Shown here piece by piece: positions 1 through 11,213 of a stretch of 64,000 nucleotides of DNA (within the stretch, counting starts at the first letter, position 1; each line of letters starts with the position of its first letter). The notes below the pieces were generated by a model. That model was not told where the DNA came from. It was given only the letters and a program-made list of their open reading frames with translations, and did not search any database. The stretch covers positions 4,447,967-4,511,966 of the forward strand of contig CM060958.1 of assembly GCA_030765055.1 (NCBI GenBank). The letters run 5' to 3'. Source of the stretch: Mantis religiosa (taxonomy: Eukaryota; Arthropoda; Insecta; Mantodea; Mantidae). The position numbers were made by a program, and so were the translations under genes.

Positions 1-331
1 GCAGTCTTCAAGGTCGTCTCTGGCCCCGGTACACTTCAAATGTCCATTGTCGCAATAACCATCTCACAACTAAACCACTAACAACTGACTGCGCTCTAAC
101 ACTTTGCGGTCATTGTTCTAGAATGCAATCGATCGTTCGATAACAATTGCGATGCAGCGAGCTGTCTCTTTCTTTCCTGCCCACGCGCAGCTCCAACGAA
201 ACAATGCGATCGGTGACAATATGAAGATTTACTAGAAAACCACAGACCACCCTTTACATGCGACGATTTTAGAACATTTTCATTTTCTTAAAAATGGCTG
301 TAACAATTTTGATTAAAATATGGATATTATA
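1..331. other. AT-rich intergenic DNA, nothing recognised
   Basis: No coding similarity, RNA gene or repeat was recognised on either strand. The stretch ends where the hAT-like terminal sequence begins. Confidence 0.5.
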
Positions 332-997
332 TAAGGATGGGTCCTCGATACTTAGGATATCTGGATACTCACGATACTTGTGTGGTATCGACAACGAACG
401 ATACTTCAGAAAATTCACTCGCTAGTGATTCTGCAATTTTTGTTTTATTTTAAAATCACTAAATATTATTACAAAGTCCGAGTAATTGTCAGGAATGTGG
501 TAGCTGTATACAAGAAAATAATCGTGTGTCAACTGTCAGTTAACAGTTCACTACATATCTCAGCTCCTCTTTCTAGTGTACTGCATTACTGCAAAACAAA
601 TTCAACATTTACACAACTAAAACAATATTTGTGTATTCCACGTACAACAGTTTTCTCTGAAATACTATTTAGTACAGCAGGACTCATATGTGACAGAAAA
701 AGAAGTAGGCTTGACCTCGAAACAGTGAAAATGCTAGTACTTTTGTACAAAAACTTATAAAAGTGAACTGTTTTGTTTTTAAATGTCTAATGTAGAGTTT
801 AAAAGTAAGAACACTGATGATTTTAAGTTTTGTCTCTGTACACCTATTTAATTTTATTGGCATTACACAGTTCTGCCAACATTCTATTTTGTGTTGAAAC
901 TAGAAGTAGAAATGGCGGTATTGAATATCGAAATAAAGTGGAATATATCGTATATCGATATCGAGAATCGAGAAAAATTGGTATCGCCCCATCACTA
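332..997 (+). mobile_element. internally deleted hAT-like DNA transposon
   Basis: The left end reads TAAGGATGGGTCCTCGATAC. The right end, reverse-complemented, begins TAGTGATGGGGCGATACC. These form an imperfect terminal inverted repeat of the kind seen in hAT elements (TAGNGATGGG followed by a GATAC motif). Between them lies a short open frame whose end resembles a hAT transposase C-terminus. At about 670 bp the copy is far below a complete hAT element of 2.5-4 kb, so most of the transposase has been lost. I could not find a clean 8-bp target duplication beside the ends, so the exact borders are approximate. Confidence 0.6.
614..760 (+). pseudogene. hAT transposase C-terminal (dimerisation) fragment
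   Basis: The frame ending with TAA at 758-760 reads a run of about 48 residues matching the hAT C-terminal dimerisation signature: a 'YLCIPRTTVFSE' block, then 'FSTAG', 'DRKRSRL' and 'VKMLVLLYKNL'. In intact hAT transposases these correspond to the conserved YL.IP.TS..SER.FS.AG..., R..L.., ..E.L..L..NL pattern. The frame is open upstream to 380, but that part shows no hAT similarity that I recognise. The BED zinc finger and the catalytic RNase H-like core are absent, so this is a remnant. A host gene domesticated from hAT is possible but unsupported, because hAT-like ends flank the fragment closely. Confidence 0.7.
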
Positions 998-1424
998 TTT
1001 AACATATTTTCATGATATTTACTAGGAGTAGAAGTCTTGTTGATTCCGAATTAAGTTTTGCTAATGTCACTGCTATACGAGTAATTAACATGTGTGCTGT
1101 TCGGATCTTACGGTTCAGGTATTCAACATCCAATCGAGCGCTGTCGTCTTTTCTTTCTCTCTCATGTGGACATCAACACAAGAATAACAGAAACAAAACA
1201 AACTCTGATTGAATCGATATTAACTTCAAGTTATTTATTATTCTTGTTGGCCATTTTCTCTTACAAGAATAATATGACGTGTTTCATTCACGTGACATTT
1301 CCTAAATGTAACTGGTTCAGTACTCAAATTTAGGTTCAAGGGTAGACTGCAGTAAAAGTACTGGTAGGGGACACCGGCAACGCTCATGTGACTTTGGCAA
1401 TTCATAGCCCATCAACAAATTCTA
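998..1424. other. intergenic DNA, nothing recognised
   Basis: Only short chance frames are present. No repeat or RNA gene was recognised. Confidence 0.4.
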
Positions 1425-1735
1425 AATGACTTTTGTATAACTCATAAACTGTAACAGATAGACAAAATATTACTTCATGACAATTGTATATCTTGTTAAA
1501 ATATGCAATTTATGTTAAATACATTTTGTTCGAAGTGAATCATTTCTGGGATATTCTTGCTATTTGTTTACATTTTCCAATACTTATACCTTTCTCAAGT
1601 CGTTACTCATTTGTACATACAAAGACATGACAAAACATTTGACTATCACTTAAAGTCTACTGTAACTACAATAAGATAATATTTATCTTGAAGTAGATGG
1701 AACAATAAGAGTAGAGAAAGTCATGTGAGTGTAAC
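1425..1735 (+). repeat. AT-rich interspersed repeat, copy 1
   Basis: This shares long stretches with 41755-41985, including the blocks 'ccaatacttatac', 'ctcaagtcgtta', 'catttgtacatacaaagaca', 'tgacaaaacatttgacta' and 'gtttatcttgaagtaga'-like sequence. The reverse complement of the same order is found at about 7190-7505 and 23040-23220. It has no coding capacity. I read it as a non-autonomous interspersed element of unknown class, because clear termini could not be defined. Confidence 0.65.
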
Positions 1736-2329
1736 ACATCAGATATCGGTTTTTTATTCACTTAATTTTAATCCTGACAAAACTACATAGAGATACAAAG
1801 AGAAAAGCGATAGTCAAATGTTTCCACAAGTAAACGCTTTTTACTGTTGTTAAAATTACGTACCCTTTGCAAGCAAACAAGTGAACATCAGACACCTACC
1901 AATTGTTAACAACAAATATCATGGAAATGATTGGTGCCGCAGGAAAGCCTACTTGATACAAATTGTGTAAAAGTAATTTGTGACAAAACATGGTTTGTTT
2001 GGGGAAGGTGGTTTGACCTCGTAGCAAGACAGTGGTACCAACTCAAGGTGACCAGAGAATCAATACACCTGCCGTTGAGAAGCCGTATTAAGTCTTGAAG
2101 ACCAGCAAATGTCTTGAGTTATAACTGGGTCGTTTTCCAAACCATCAAACACTTGAAAGTGTTGCTCTTGTTAATGTCTTTGTGCTCGCCATAGCGCCAC
2201 TAAACATAAGGGGCAAATAGTTTGTTTCAACAGCCAAACTTTGGTGTTTAACTTCCGTATCTGTCAAGGAGGGACAAGAAAATTGCTCTACTGCAAACTT
2301 TCTTCATATAGAATACTTTTGAAAATTTA
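1736..2329. other. intergenic DNA, nothing recognised
   Basis: Non-coding AT-rich sequence. No feature was supported. Confidence 0.4.
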
Positions 2330-2600
2330 TTTGCTCAAAAATGACTTTAGGAATTGTAATTTAAGTCTCATATGTTTAAGATATTTTCATGACAAACGAA
2401 AATATACATGTTGAATTTTCTGTGAATGTATTCGAAGTGAACTACATTCTTAATGAATTTTGTATAATTGGTAAACTGTAAGACACAAAATATTACTACT
2501 CAAAAGAATGTAGATCTCGTTAAATCATACAATTTATGTAATTTTTTTGCAAAAATATTTTCGAAATATAGTTGGTTATTTTTGAAACTTTACGGACAAT
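2330..2600 (+). repeat. AT-rich interspersed repeat, partial copy 2
   Basis: This carries the left part of the family: 'tgtttaagatattttcatgac', then 'gaattttctgtgaatgt', 'ttttgtata..tggtaaactgtaa' and 'gtagatctcgttaaatcat'. It aligns with 44340-44470 and, in reverse, with about 7380-7500. The right part seen in copy 1 is missing or diverged. Confidence 0.5.
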
Positions 2601-3190
2601 TGAATGAAAAAAAAGACATTAACTTGTTAAACTTCAGGCCCAAATCAAACAGGCAGTTTGTGTTCAAGGGGGGATTGACAGTAAGGATATGTACTAGAGT
2701 ATCGTAGATGTAATGAGAGAAGCAACTTGATGTAGGATACATTTTGGAGAAGCAATTAGAAGGTGCAGCAGCCGGGTATCGATTTAACAACTCCCTTCCT
2801 TACAGCCACCTGCTCGCCTTCATTAAACTCCGTCAACATTCAATTGTTTAAATGTCTCCCACTTGTTACTGGACGTATCAAAGTTAAACCTTTACACAAA
2901 GAGCTACAAAGTCAAATGTTTAACAACTGAAGGCTATATTCTAATCTTCGTGATCTATCGACAGCGTTTTTAAAGAATAAGTAATGAAGATTTGAGCCAT
3001 TTGAGCTATTAATAACAGTTGCCACGAATCACTTGTTCATTTTAAAGAGATGTACAAATGAGAACGTCACCCAAAATTCAAGACATACATGTTATTATGA
3101 TATAAATATATTTAATGTATCATCCTTTGTTTATAAAAAAGAGCAGTATCCGGCGTTTACAATGTTGTGACGGGTTCGTTCTAGTGAATC
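2601..3190. other. intergenic DNA, nothing recognised
   Basis: Non-coding. Short frames only, with no repeat recognised. Confidence 0.4.
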
Positions 3191-3197
3191 CTCTCAG

Positions 3198-3262
3198 TTT
3201 CTGATAGCCGAGCGGTTATAGACAAGGCTAGACCTACAAAGGTTCGAGTCCCAAACATCATT
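3198..3262 (+). other. tRNA-like sequence with A and B boxes (SINE head or tRNA pseudogene)
   Basis: An A-box-like TAGCCGAGCGG lies at 3205-3215 and a perfect B box GGTTCGAGTCC at 3241-3251. The first motif is typical of the D arm of Leu/Ser-type tRNAs. The region between the boxes is short and does not give a convincing anticodon arm. There is no A tail or recognisable SINE body downstream. A decayed SINE head or tRNA pseudogene fits best. Confidence 0.5.
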
Positions 3263-4354
3263 TTGATCTTTTTTATTGTGTATTACGCACATTGTAATAT
3301 AACTCTCATTTGCTAAAGCTTATTTAATTTTATGACATTTATGCTCACACTGTTTTATTTTTAAACCAACTGAAATAAATGTTTTAGTCCTATATGGCAA
3401 ATCAAGTATCGGATGTGTATATCCTCTGCCGTCATTGTGTGGGACATGAAGGAGAGGATACCTAACAGATGAATGAGCCCAATATTAAGGCAACTTTGTA
3501 ATAAATCGCATTTATTTTGAAAACGACAAGAATATTATTTGCGTTTTTATAAACGAATATGTTTAAAATATTATTTATCTTCTGCAAGAAGAACATGAGA
3601 CATTGCTATTAAAGTAACAATACCGCTCGGTTACCGTATCACATAGCGTTGAAGTGAAGCCAGAGCGGTATCAAAGCGTATCGTCATCGAATGTTTCCCA
3701 AGTTTTCCGAATCGCTGAATGGTAATGTTTTAAGAAAGTCGAACCGTAATCCAGTACTTGCTGTCAAATTGTGATCGCATCTTTTACAGTGGAGAAGAGT
3801 CGGGCGATTGAGAGGCCGTCACGACTCATATACCGTTCCATACCGTTCTAGAATGTAATTGAAGAATATTCGACTACTGGAACTATGGGGAATTTTGAAA
3901 TATAGCTAAGTTAATAACTGGAATACCAGTTATGTGTTACTGCAAACCAGTAATAGAATATTTTTGTTTAAAACATTTAAAGTATGTTTGAAATTTTTGT
4001 AAATTTTTAAATTAAATTTATAAAATATTGAAAGAATGGATTAGAAAAATTTTAAATTTTTAATTATATTTTTGAAATTTATTTTTGTTTGTTATTTTTA
4101 GAAATGTGGTGTGGATTTTGATGTTTGATGAGAATACATTTTAAAATGTTTGTAAAAGTTTTATTTTTATTTATAGATAATCTGTAAATTGTGTATGTTT
4201 TGTATATGTTTTTGATGTTTTAATAAATAAATACAAGTCTGAGTATTGACCTCGGATTAAGAAAATAGGTGCCGGGGTATACAGATTTTATTATTATTAT
4301 ATTTTTTTTACTGGAACCATTCTAATGTCTCCGGTAGAACCCATCGATGCCTGG
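3263..4354. other. very AT-rich non-coding stretch
   Basis: No coding sequence. The interval 3950-4250 is dominated by A/T runs, followed by AATAAATAAATA near 4221-4232 and a short TTA-rich run near 4288-4310, which looks like the 3' end of an old retroposed transcript. The patch 3615-3850 is less AT-rich and contains several 'accgtt/accgct' motifs facing each other. It may be a decayed DNA transposon, but no class can be assigned. Confidence 0.35.
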
Positions 4355-4484
4355 TTTACTGCTGATTCGACAAGTGTGGCTCCGTGGTGAATAGTCGGCG
4401 GCCGTGGAACACGCAGTGAAGGAGCTGTAGCGTGCAGCACAAGTGCAAAGAGCCCTGCACCGTGAGCGTTGTGCTTTGGTTCCC

Positions 4485-4497
4485 TGTCAAAGAATGT
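4485..4497. repeat. target-site duplication, left copy
   Basis: TGTCAAAGAATGT here is repeated exactly at 5032-5044, directly bracketing the nested element. Confidence 0.8.
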
Positions 4498-5031
4498 CCC
4501 CGTAGGGGAAGGGATCCGTCGCTTTTAGCTGCCAAAGTGCGGGCGCTGCGGACCCCTAGCACTCGTGGTACCTCTGACGTTACTAGAGGAACCTCGGGCC
4601 GAACAGCCGAGCCCTTCCTTCGGAAGTTGTTCGGATTGGGATGGACTCGAGGGGGCAGTGTGTTCCCGAAACCCGTGGGAATCGGGTACGTCTTCGGACG
4701 GGGTTGAGGGAAGCCATTAAGTCTCCCGGGCACTAGCCTGCAAAGCTAGTAGAAGGTGTGCTAGATCACCAGGCGGCCCCACCGAGGTTTTTCGGTAGTC
4801 TTCACCTTGAGTGTTGACGCGCGTAAGTGGCGTATCCACTTCCATCCCGTCTTGAGTCCATAGGACCAGATGGGGGGGCTTGTTAATCTCTAGGTCTTGC
4901 CCTATGGAAAGCACCTCGGAGGACGCCGAGCGCCCTTTGGGACAGCTCAGTTACTCCCTGGTTGAAGGAGGCCCGGGTCTTGTTCCTACGGGTTCAAGGC
5001 TAATGGGAGTAGAGCCTCTGGACTCAGCTTA
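4498..5031 (-). mobile_element. unclassified GC-rich insertion element, copy 1 (534 bp)
   Basis: This is the reverse complement of the sequence at 28627-29117 along its whole length, and both copies sit between exact direct duplications (13 bp here, 12 bp there). In element orientation it starts near TAAGCTGAGTCCAGAGG and ends near CCCTTCCCCTACGGGG. It has no A tail, no terminal inverted repeats and no long ORF. This copy holds about 43 bp (around 4657-4700) that copy 2 lacks. A frame of about 60 residues (NTLPPRVHPNPNN..., SAVRPEVPLVTSEVPRVL) is shared by both copies, but I recognise no domain in it. The TSD length fits target-primed (LINE-type) insertion better than a cut-and-paste element. 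Confidence 0.75.
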
Positions 5032-5044
5032 TGTCAAAGAATGT
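5032..5044. repeat. target-site duplication, right copy
   Basis: Exact repeat of the 13 bases at 4485-4497. Confidence 0.8.
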
Positions 5045-5345
5045 GCCCGGGATCGATCCCTCACCTGGAGGGTGCGGGTTTAAGTTACGGGTATAGGACC
5101 GGTTCTCACGGTCCGTCGGAAACCCTGGTTCCTAAGGTCACCTGACCTTATGTTCTCCCCGTATCGGTTGGATGATCGTTCACCTCTACATTGCGTATGT
5201 GGACGTGAGGTCGGCAGTGGGGTTGAGCAATCACGTCTGCACATTTGAGTAAAAGAGAAAGTGATTGTACGTTACGAAATAAAGCCGACTGCGGCGAAAC
5301 TTCGTGCCCTCTGTCATTGCTATACGCATGGGACCTCCAAACGTA

Positions 5346-7189
5346 CATTTATAGTAAAGTCTTAATGTGTAAGTTCTATGTGGAGTGTAATAGCTTCTCT
5401 ACCTAAAGAATATAAAAACAATTATATAAAATATGTTTATGACAATTATCTCAATAGTAATGGGGTTCCATACACAAAGCATGTACCATTGTTGTACTGC
5501 AATTCGACAGCATTATGAGTTTATCAGTAAGGACATTCTGAAAATCAGAAATTGGTTCCTTCTACTTGATAAGAAGCGACAGAAGATACCTGGCTTAGTT
5601 TTGCCACGCCCATTTCTCTACAACATGAGAATCCAACAATGCTTAGTAGTAATTCTTTTGTTGATAATTTTGTTAGGCAATGTGGTAAAACAGCAAAACA
5701 TTCAAGTTAATACAAAATAAAAATATGATTAACTTTCTTCTCATCGTAAAAGAACAGAAGGTGTCATCGTCATTCACTGATGTAAGAAACCATTCGTGGT
5801 ATTGGGTTACCTCATAAGATTTTACATTTAATAATTTAATAGTTCTATTTTAATTTTAAATTTCAAAAAGTATACCGTTTATTAGTATCCAATTGTTTCT
5901 GCAAAGAAAATAAACAATTTTTAATTATAAAACTATTCAGTCTGGAATAATGAAACATATACCAACAATTTACTTAAACATGTTTAGGGAAAACTTCCAT
6001 TTAGCAGCAGAGTGTTTCTTTAAGGATTTTGTCAAGGAAGGGACGTAAATAAAAGGCTGTCACATTGGTTTTACTTGATTAATCTCTATTCCTCAGATCA
6101 GTTATCGCAAGTTGAGTTGTTAGCCTACTTTGCGTCGTTATGGAAGCAGTGGCAGTAGGATTAGAGGTAGACCGAGGATTCATGACTCAAGACAAAGATC
6201 AGGATATAGTCGGGCACAGCCAAGCTACAGAATTTGTCTGTTTTCTTAGGGAATTCTTTAAATAGGAAGAGGAGAATTTACTTCTTCACAATAAACCGCT
6301 TATTTCCTTCAACCAAGTGAGGGAAAAAAAAAAAAAAAAAAAAAAAAAACACCTATGTGTGTCAAAATAAGTGAGGTGCCTGTTTCTAAGGAGAATCAGC
6401 TACTGCCAGGTCTATCAGGAAACAAGACCAAGAATATCTCCATAGTTCTCAATTAGATGTCATAAGAAGGCACACCTGTGACTATTTCACCCGAAAGGAG
6501 TATCCTACCATACGTAAGCTTCTTTCTTCTCTTAGAGAAGCAGAGCTATTTGAAGAAAGTACTCCATGCTCTGGGATTTGAGTTCAAATAAATAACAGAA
6601 AACTGATACTAGAAAGATAAAGTATTAATGAATTATTGAAAAGGCTCATTGTGAAGACGCTACAGTGCAGTGAGTGTGTATCCAGAACAAATTATTATTG
6701 TTCTTAAAGATTAACTCTGTATGTTGTTGCTGAAGTGAGATAACCTCGAATGCTTGTTTATGTTTCGAGTAAAGCGGGAGACCTGCGTAACTTGCTAACT
6801 GCTTCTCGGCGACATTGCAGCTCCCCACGGGGAGAAACAGATCCTTTTATAAATCAACAACAAAGTATAGTCATGTAGACGTTATTAAAACATACGTTAT
6901 TGAATATAATTCAAGAGTGATAGCATTCAGAAACAGTTGAAAACTCTCTTAACATCCCTTGAGAAAAACATCTCAGATTTCAAGAGTGGAACAGCTGAAA
7001 GCTGGGATACAAGAAAGTATTAACACAACTGCGTAGGACGTACGTGCCGAGTTTAGCCACCCCTGCTCCAGGAATTTCCTAGTCCCTAGTAGAGGCGTTT
7101 AGTTGGAACCTGGCCTGCACCCAATTAGAAGGGTCGTGTACCCAAGCTGCTCGTCTCATTCACAGCAGGTAATAATCTGACCCCCACCT
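5346..7189. other. AT-rich intergenic DNA with a 26-base A run
   Basis: No gene was recognised. A 95-codon frame at 5433-5720 on the + strand has no recognisable domain and AT-driven composition. A run of 26 A's lies at 6324-6349 and may be an old retroposon tail, but the sequence before it resembles nothing I know. Confidence 0.4.
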
Positions 7190-7505
7190 GACGTGTTACC
7201 CTCACACGACCCTCTCTACTCTACTTCTAGATAAACTCTATCTTATTGTAGGAATACAGTAGATTTTAAGTGATAGTCAAATGTTTTGTCAGTCTTTGTA
7301 TAAATATCGTCTTGAGAAAAGTATAAGTATTGGAAAATTTAAACAAATAACAAGCAATATCTTGGAAATGGTTAACTACACACAAAAATATATTTAACAT
7401 AAAACATATGTTTTAACAAGATCTACATTTTTGTGTAGTAAATTTTGTCTATTTGTTACAAATAACCAGTTATACAAAAGTTGGCAGAATGAAGAGCACG
7501 TCATG
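7190..7505 (-). repeat. AT-rich interspersed repeat, copy 3 (reverse)
   Basis: The reverse complement matches copy 1 (1425-1735) and copy 2 (2330-2600): 'gataaactctatcttattgta', 'tgatagtcaaatgttttgtca', 'cttgagaaaagtataagtattggaaaat', then 'taacaagatctaca' and 'ccagttatacaaaa'. It joins the left and right halves of the family in one copy, so it is the best guide to the full unit. Confidence 0.6.
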
Positions 7506-8020
7506 TATGTTTCCGATGCTTTTTTCCGCGTACGTAGGACTGTTTTCGTTTTCTTTTGTTTTACACATATGCACAATATACATAAACAGCCCTGCCCAAG
7601 ACGTGACTCGAATTTACAAATTGTGTACAGTAAAAAGTTGCACCTTTTTGAAAAATAGAACAACTAACAAAGATTTGTTTTTATCAATCAATACAAATGC
7701 ATATATTTGATCCAAAACCGTTATCCTATCTCCTTAACAGTTGGATGGGCGTGACTGTTACACACATTTCTAAACATTTTCCCATTCGCGTGTTTCGCTA
7801 AGCAAAACTTTACTTGGTGCAGCGTAAAGATTTCCTTTGCTCTACTCTTTGTGTTGAGGTTCGCTTTTGTTTCTGCTGTTTAAATATTGCAACTTTCCCA
7901 ACTCCACACGTACTTCCCACATTGAGATTTTATTGGACTTTTACGTTTTGAGACTCCGGCAATTACCCCAAACGCCTATTTGTCCTTCAAAACGTAAATA
8001 TCGAATAAATCCTAAGTTTA
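7506..8020. other. intergenic DNA, nothing recognised
   Basis: Non-coding; no repeat was recognised up to the SINE head. Confidence 0.4.
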
Positions 8021-8106
8021 CTGCGTCGGTCTCTCTAGCATACTCACGTACAAGAGCTCCCGAGTTCAAATCTTGGCAGCGTGACTTGCTGGATAAGGTT
8101 TCCCTT
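8021..8106 (+). mobile_element. tRNA-derived SINE head ('SINE A') seeding the 108-bp satellite
   Basis: The sequence GCGTCGGTCTCTCTAGCAT...GAGTTCAAATCTTGGC resembles a tRNA-related SINE head with a degenerate A box and a B box around 8063-8073. It is followed by 'ctggataaggtttcccttatcct' and runs directly into the tandem array. The same head-to-body junction appears at 23265-23350, and in reverse in the single copy at 18401-18565. Confidence 0.65.
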
Positions 8107-11100
8107 ATCCTCAAAGATGAACGTCTGGTAACTCTAAGCTCTATGTACCCTGTACTTATCTGAACATCATTTCATTCATCGTCCGATATGACTTAACGTT
8201 GGAGGTTTTCTCTTATCCTGAAAGATGAATGTCTGGTAACTCTAAGCTATATGTACCCTGTACTTATTTGAACATCATTTCATTCATCGTCCGATATGAC
8301 TTAACGTTGGAGGTTTTCTCTTATCCTGAAAGATGAATGTCTGGTAACTCTAAGCTATATGTACCCTGTACTTATTTGAACATCATTTCATTCATCGTCC
8401 GATATGACTTAACGTTGGAGGTTTTCTCTTATCCTGAAAGATGAATGTCTGGTAACTCTAAGCTATATGTACCCTGCACTTATTTGAACATCATTTCATT
8501 CATCGTCCGATATGACTTAACGTTGGAGGTTTTCTCTTATCCTGAAAGATGAATGTCTGGTAACTCTAAGCTCTATGTATCCTGTACTCATTTGAACATC
8601 ATTTCATTCATCGTCCGATATGACTCAACGTTGGAGGTTTTCTCTTATCCTGAAAGATGAATGTCTGGTAACTCTAAGCTCTATGTACCCTGTACTTATT
8701 TGAACATCATTTCATTCATCGTCCGATATGACTTAACGTTGGAGGTTTTCTCTTATCCTGAAAGATGAACGTCTGGTAACTCTAAGCTCCATGTACCCTG
8801 TACTTATCTGAACATCATTTCATTCATCGTCCGATATGACTTAACGTTGGGGGTTTTCTCTTATTCTGAAAGATGAACGTCTGGTAACTCTAAGCTATAT
8901 GTACCCTGTACTTATCTGAACATCATTTCATTCATCGTCCGATATGACTTAACGTTGGGGGTTTTCTCTTATCCTGAACGATGAATGTCTGGTATCTCTA
9001 AGCTCCATGTACCCTGTACTCATTTGAAAATCATTTCATTCATCGTCTGATATGACAACGTTGGAGGTTTTCTCTTATCCTGAAAGATGAATGTCTGGTA
9101 ACTCTAAGCTCTATGGACCCTGTACTTATCTGAACATCATTTCATTCATCGTCCGATATGACTTAACGTTGGAGGTTTTCTCTTATCCTGAAAGATGAAT
9201 GTCTGGTAACTCTAAGCTATATGTACCCTGTACTTATTTGAACATCATTTCATTCATCGTCCGATATGAATTAACGTTGGAGGTTTTCTCTTATCCTGAA
9301 AGATGAACGTCTGGTAACTCTAAGCTCCATGTACCCTGTACTTATCTGAACATCATTTCATTCATCGTCCGATATGACTTAACGTTGGGGGTTTTCTCTT
9401 ATTCTGAAAGATGAACGTCTGGTAACTCTAAGCTATATGTACCCTGTACTTATCTGAACATCATTTCATTCATCGTCCGATATGACTTAACGTTGGGGGT
9501 TTTCTCTTATCCTGAAAGATGAACGTCTGGTAACTCTAAGCTATATGTACCCTGTACTTATCTGAACATCATTTCATTCATCGTCCGATATGACTTAACG
9601 TTGGGGGTTTTCTCTTATCCTGAACGACGAATGTCTGGTATCTCTAAGCTCCATGTACCCTGTACTCATTTGAAAATCATTTCATTCATCGTCTGATATG
9701 ACAATGTTGGAGGTTTTCTCTTATCCTGAAGGATGAATGTCTGGTAACTCTAAGCTCTATGTACCCTGAACTCATTTGAAAATCATTTCATTCATCGTCC
9801 GATATGACTTAACGTTGGAGGTTTTCTCTTATCCTGAAAGATGAATGTCTGGTAACTCTAAGCTCTATGTACCCTGTACTTATCTGAACATCATTTCATT
9901 CATCGTCCGATATAACTTAACGTTGGAGGTTTTCTCTTATCCTGAACGATGAATGTCTGGTATCTCTAAGCTCCATGTACCCTGTACTCATTTGAAAATC
10001 ATTTCATTCATCGTCTGATATGACAACGTTGGAGGTTTTCTCTTATCCTGAAAGATGAATGTCCGGTAACTCTAAGCTCTATGTACCCTGAACTCATTTG
10101 AAAATCATTTCATTCATCGTCCGATATGACAACGTTGGAGGTTTTCTCTTATCCTGAAAGATGAATGTCCGGTATCTCTAAGCTCCATGTACCCTGTACT
10201 CATTTGAAAATCATTTCATTCATCGTCTGATATGACAACGTTGGAGGTTTTCTCTTATCCTGAAAGATGAATGTCCGGTAACTCTAAGCTCTATGTACCC
10301 TGAACTCATTTGAAAATCATTTCATTCATCGTCCGATATGACAACGTTGGAGGTTTTCTCTTATCCTGAAAGATGAATGTCCGGTAACTCTAAGCTCCAT
10401 GTACCCTGTACTCATTTGAAAATCATTTCATTCATCGTCTGATATGACAACGTTGGAGGTTTTCTCTTATCCTGAAAGATGAATGTCCGGTAACTCTAAG
10501 CTCCATGTACCCTGTACTCATTTGAAAATCATTTCATTCATCGTCTGATATGACAACGTTGGAGGGTTTCTCTTATCCTGAACGATGAATGTCTGGTGTC
10601 TCTAATCTCCATGTACCCTGAACTCATTTGAAAATCATTTCATTCATCGTCTGATATGACTTAACGTTGGAGGTTTTCTCTTATCCTGAAAGATGAATGT
10701 CTGGTAACTCTAAGCTCTATGTACCCTGAACTCATTTGAAAATCATTTCATTCATCGTCTGATATGACTTAATGTTGGAGGTTTTCTCTTATCCTGAACG
10801 ATGAATGTCTGGTATCTCTAAGCTCTATGTACCCTGTACTTATCTGAACATCATTTCATTCATCGTCCGATATAACTTAACGTTGGAGGTTTTCTCTTAT
10901 CCTGAAAGATGAATGTCTGGTATCTCTAAGCTCCATGTACCCTGTACTCATTTGAAAATCATTTCATTCATTGTCCGATATGACTTAACGTTGGAGGTTT
11001 TCTCTTTTCCTGAAAGATGAATGTCTGATAACTCTAAGCTCTATGTACCCTGTACTTATTTGAACAACATTTCATTCATCGCCCGATATGACTTAACGTT

Positions 11101-11213
11101 GGAGGTTTTCTCTTATCCTGAAAGATGAATGTCTGGTAGCTCTAAGCTCTAGGCACCCTGTACTCATTTGAACATCATTTCATTGATCGCCCGATATGAC
11201 TTAATGTTGGAGG
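8107..11213 (+). repeat. 108-bp satellite derived from SINE A body, about 29 copies
   Basis: The monomer runs 'ttatcctgaaagatgaatgt' ... 'aagctctatgtaccctgtac' ... 'catttcattcatcgtccgat' ... 'gacttaacgttggaggtttt', with exact 108-bp spacing in the first copies (motif GATGA at 8116, 8224, 8332, 8440). Some later monomers are 105-106 bp because 'gacttaacg' is shortened to 'gacaacg'. Variant monomers recur in blocks, indicating local multi-monomer duplication. The array ends cleanly at 'gttggagg' (11213). Confidence 0.9.

Larger units (their letters stand above)
4355..5345. mobile_element. GC-rich interspersed repeat interrupted by a nested insertion
   Basis: A sharp GC-rich island in AT-rich DNA. 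The outer parts, about 4355-4497 and 5032-5345, flank a nested element bounded by a 13-bp duplication. Without the insert they would form one continuous GC-rich segment of roughly 450 bp. No protein domain was recognised in the outer sequence. An element's UTR is possible. The borders are set by base composition only. Confidence 0.4.

Noticed and set aside
4356..4733. 125-codon minus-strand frame as a gene
   Set aside because: It crosses the boundary of the nested element and continues into unrelated flanking DNA. Only the element-internal part is shared with the second copy.
5433..5720. 95-codon frame with a hydrophobic C-terminal stretch, possible small membrane protein
   Set aside because: AT-rich composition alone gives such Leu/Ile runs. 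No signal, homologue or gene context was recognised.
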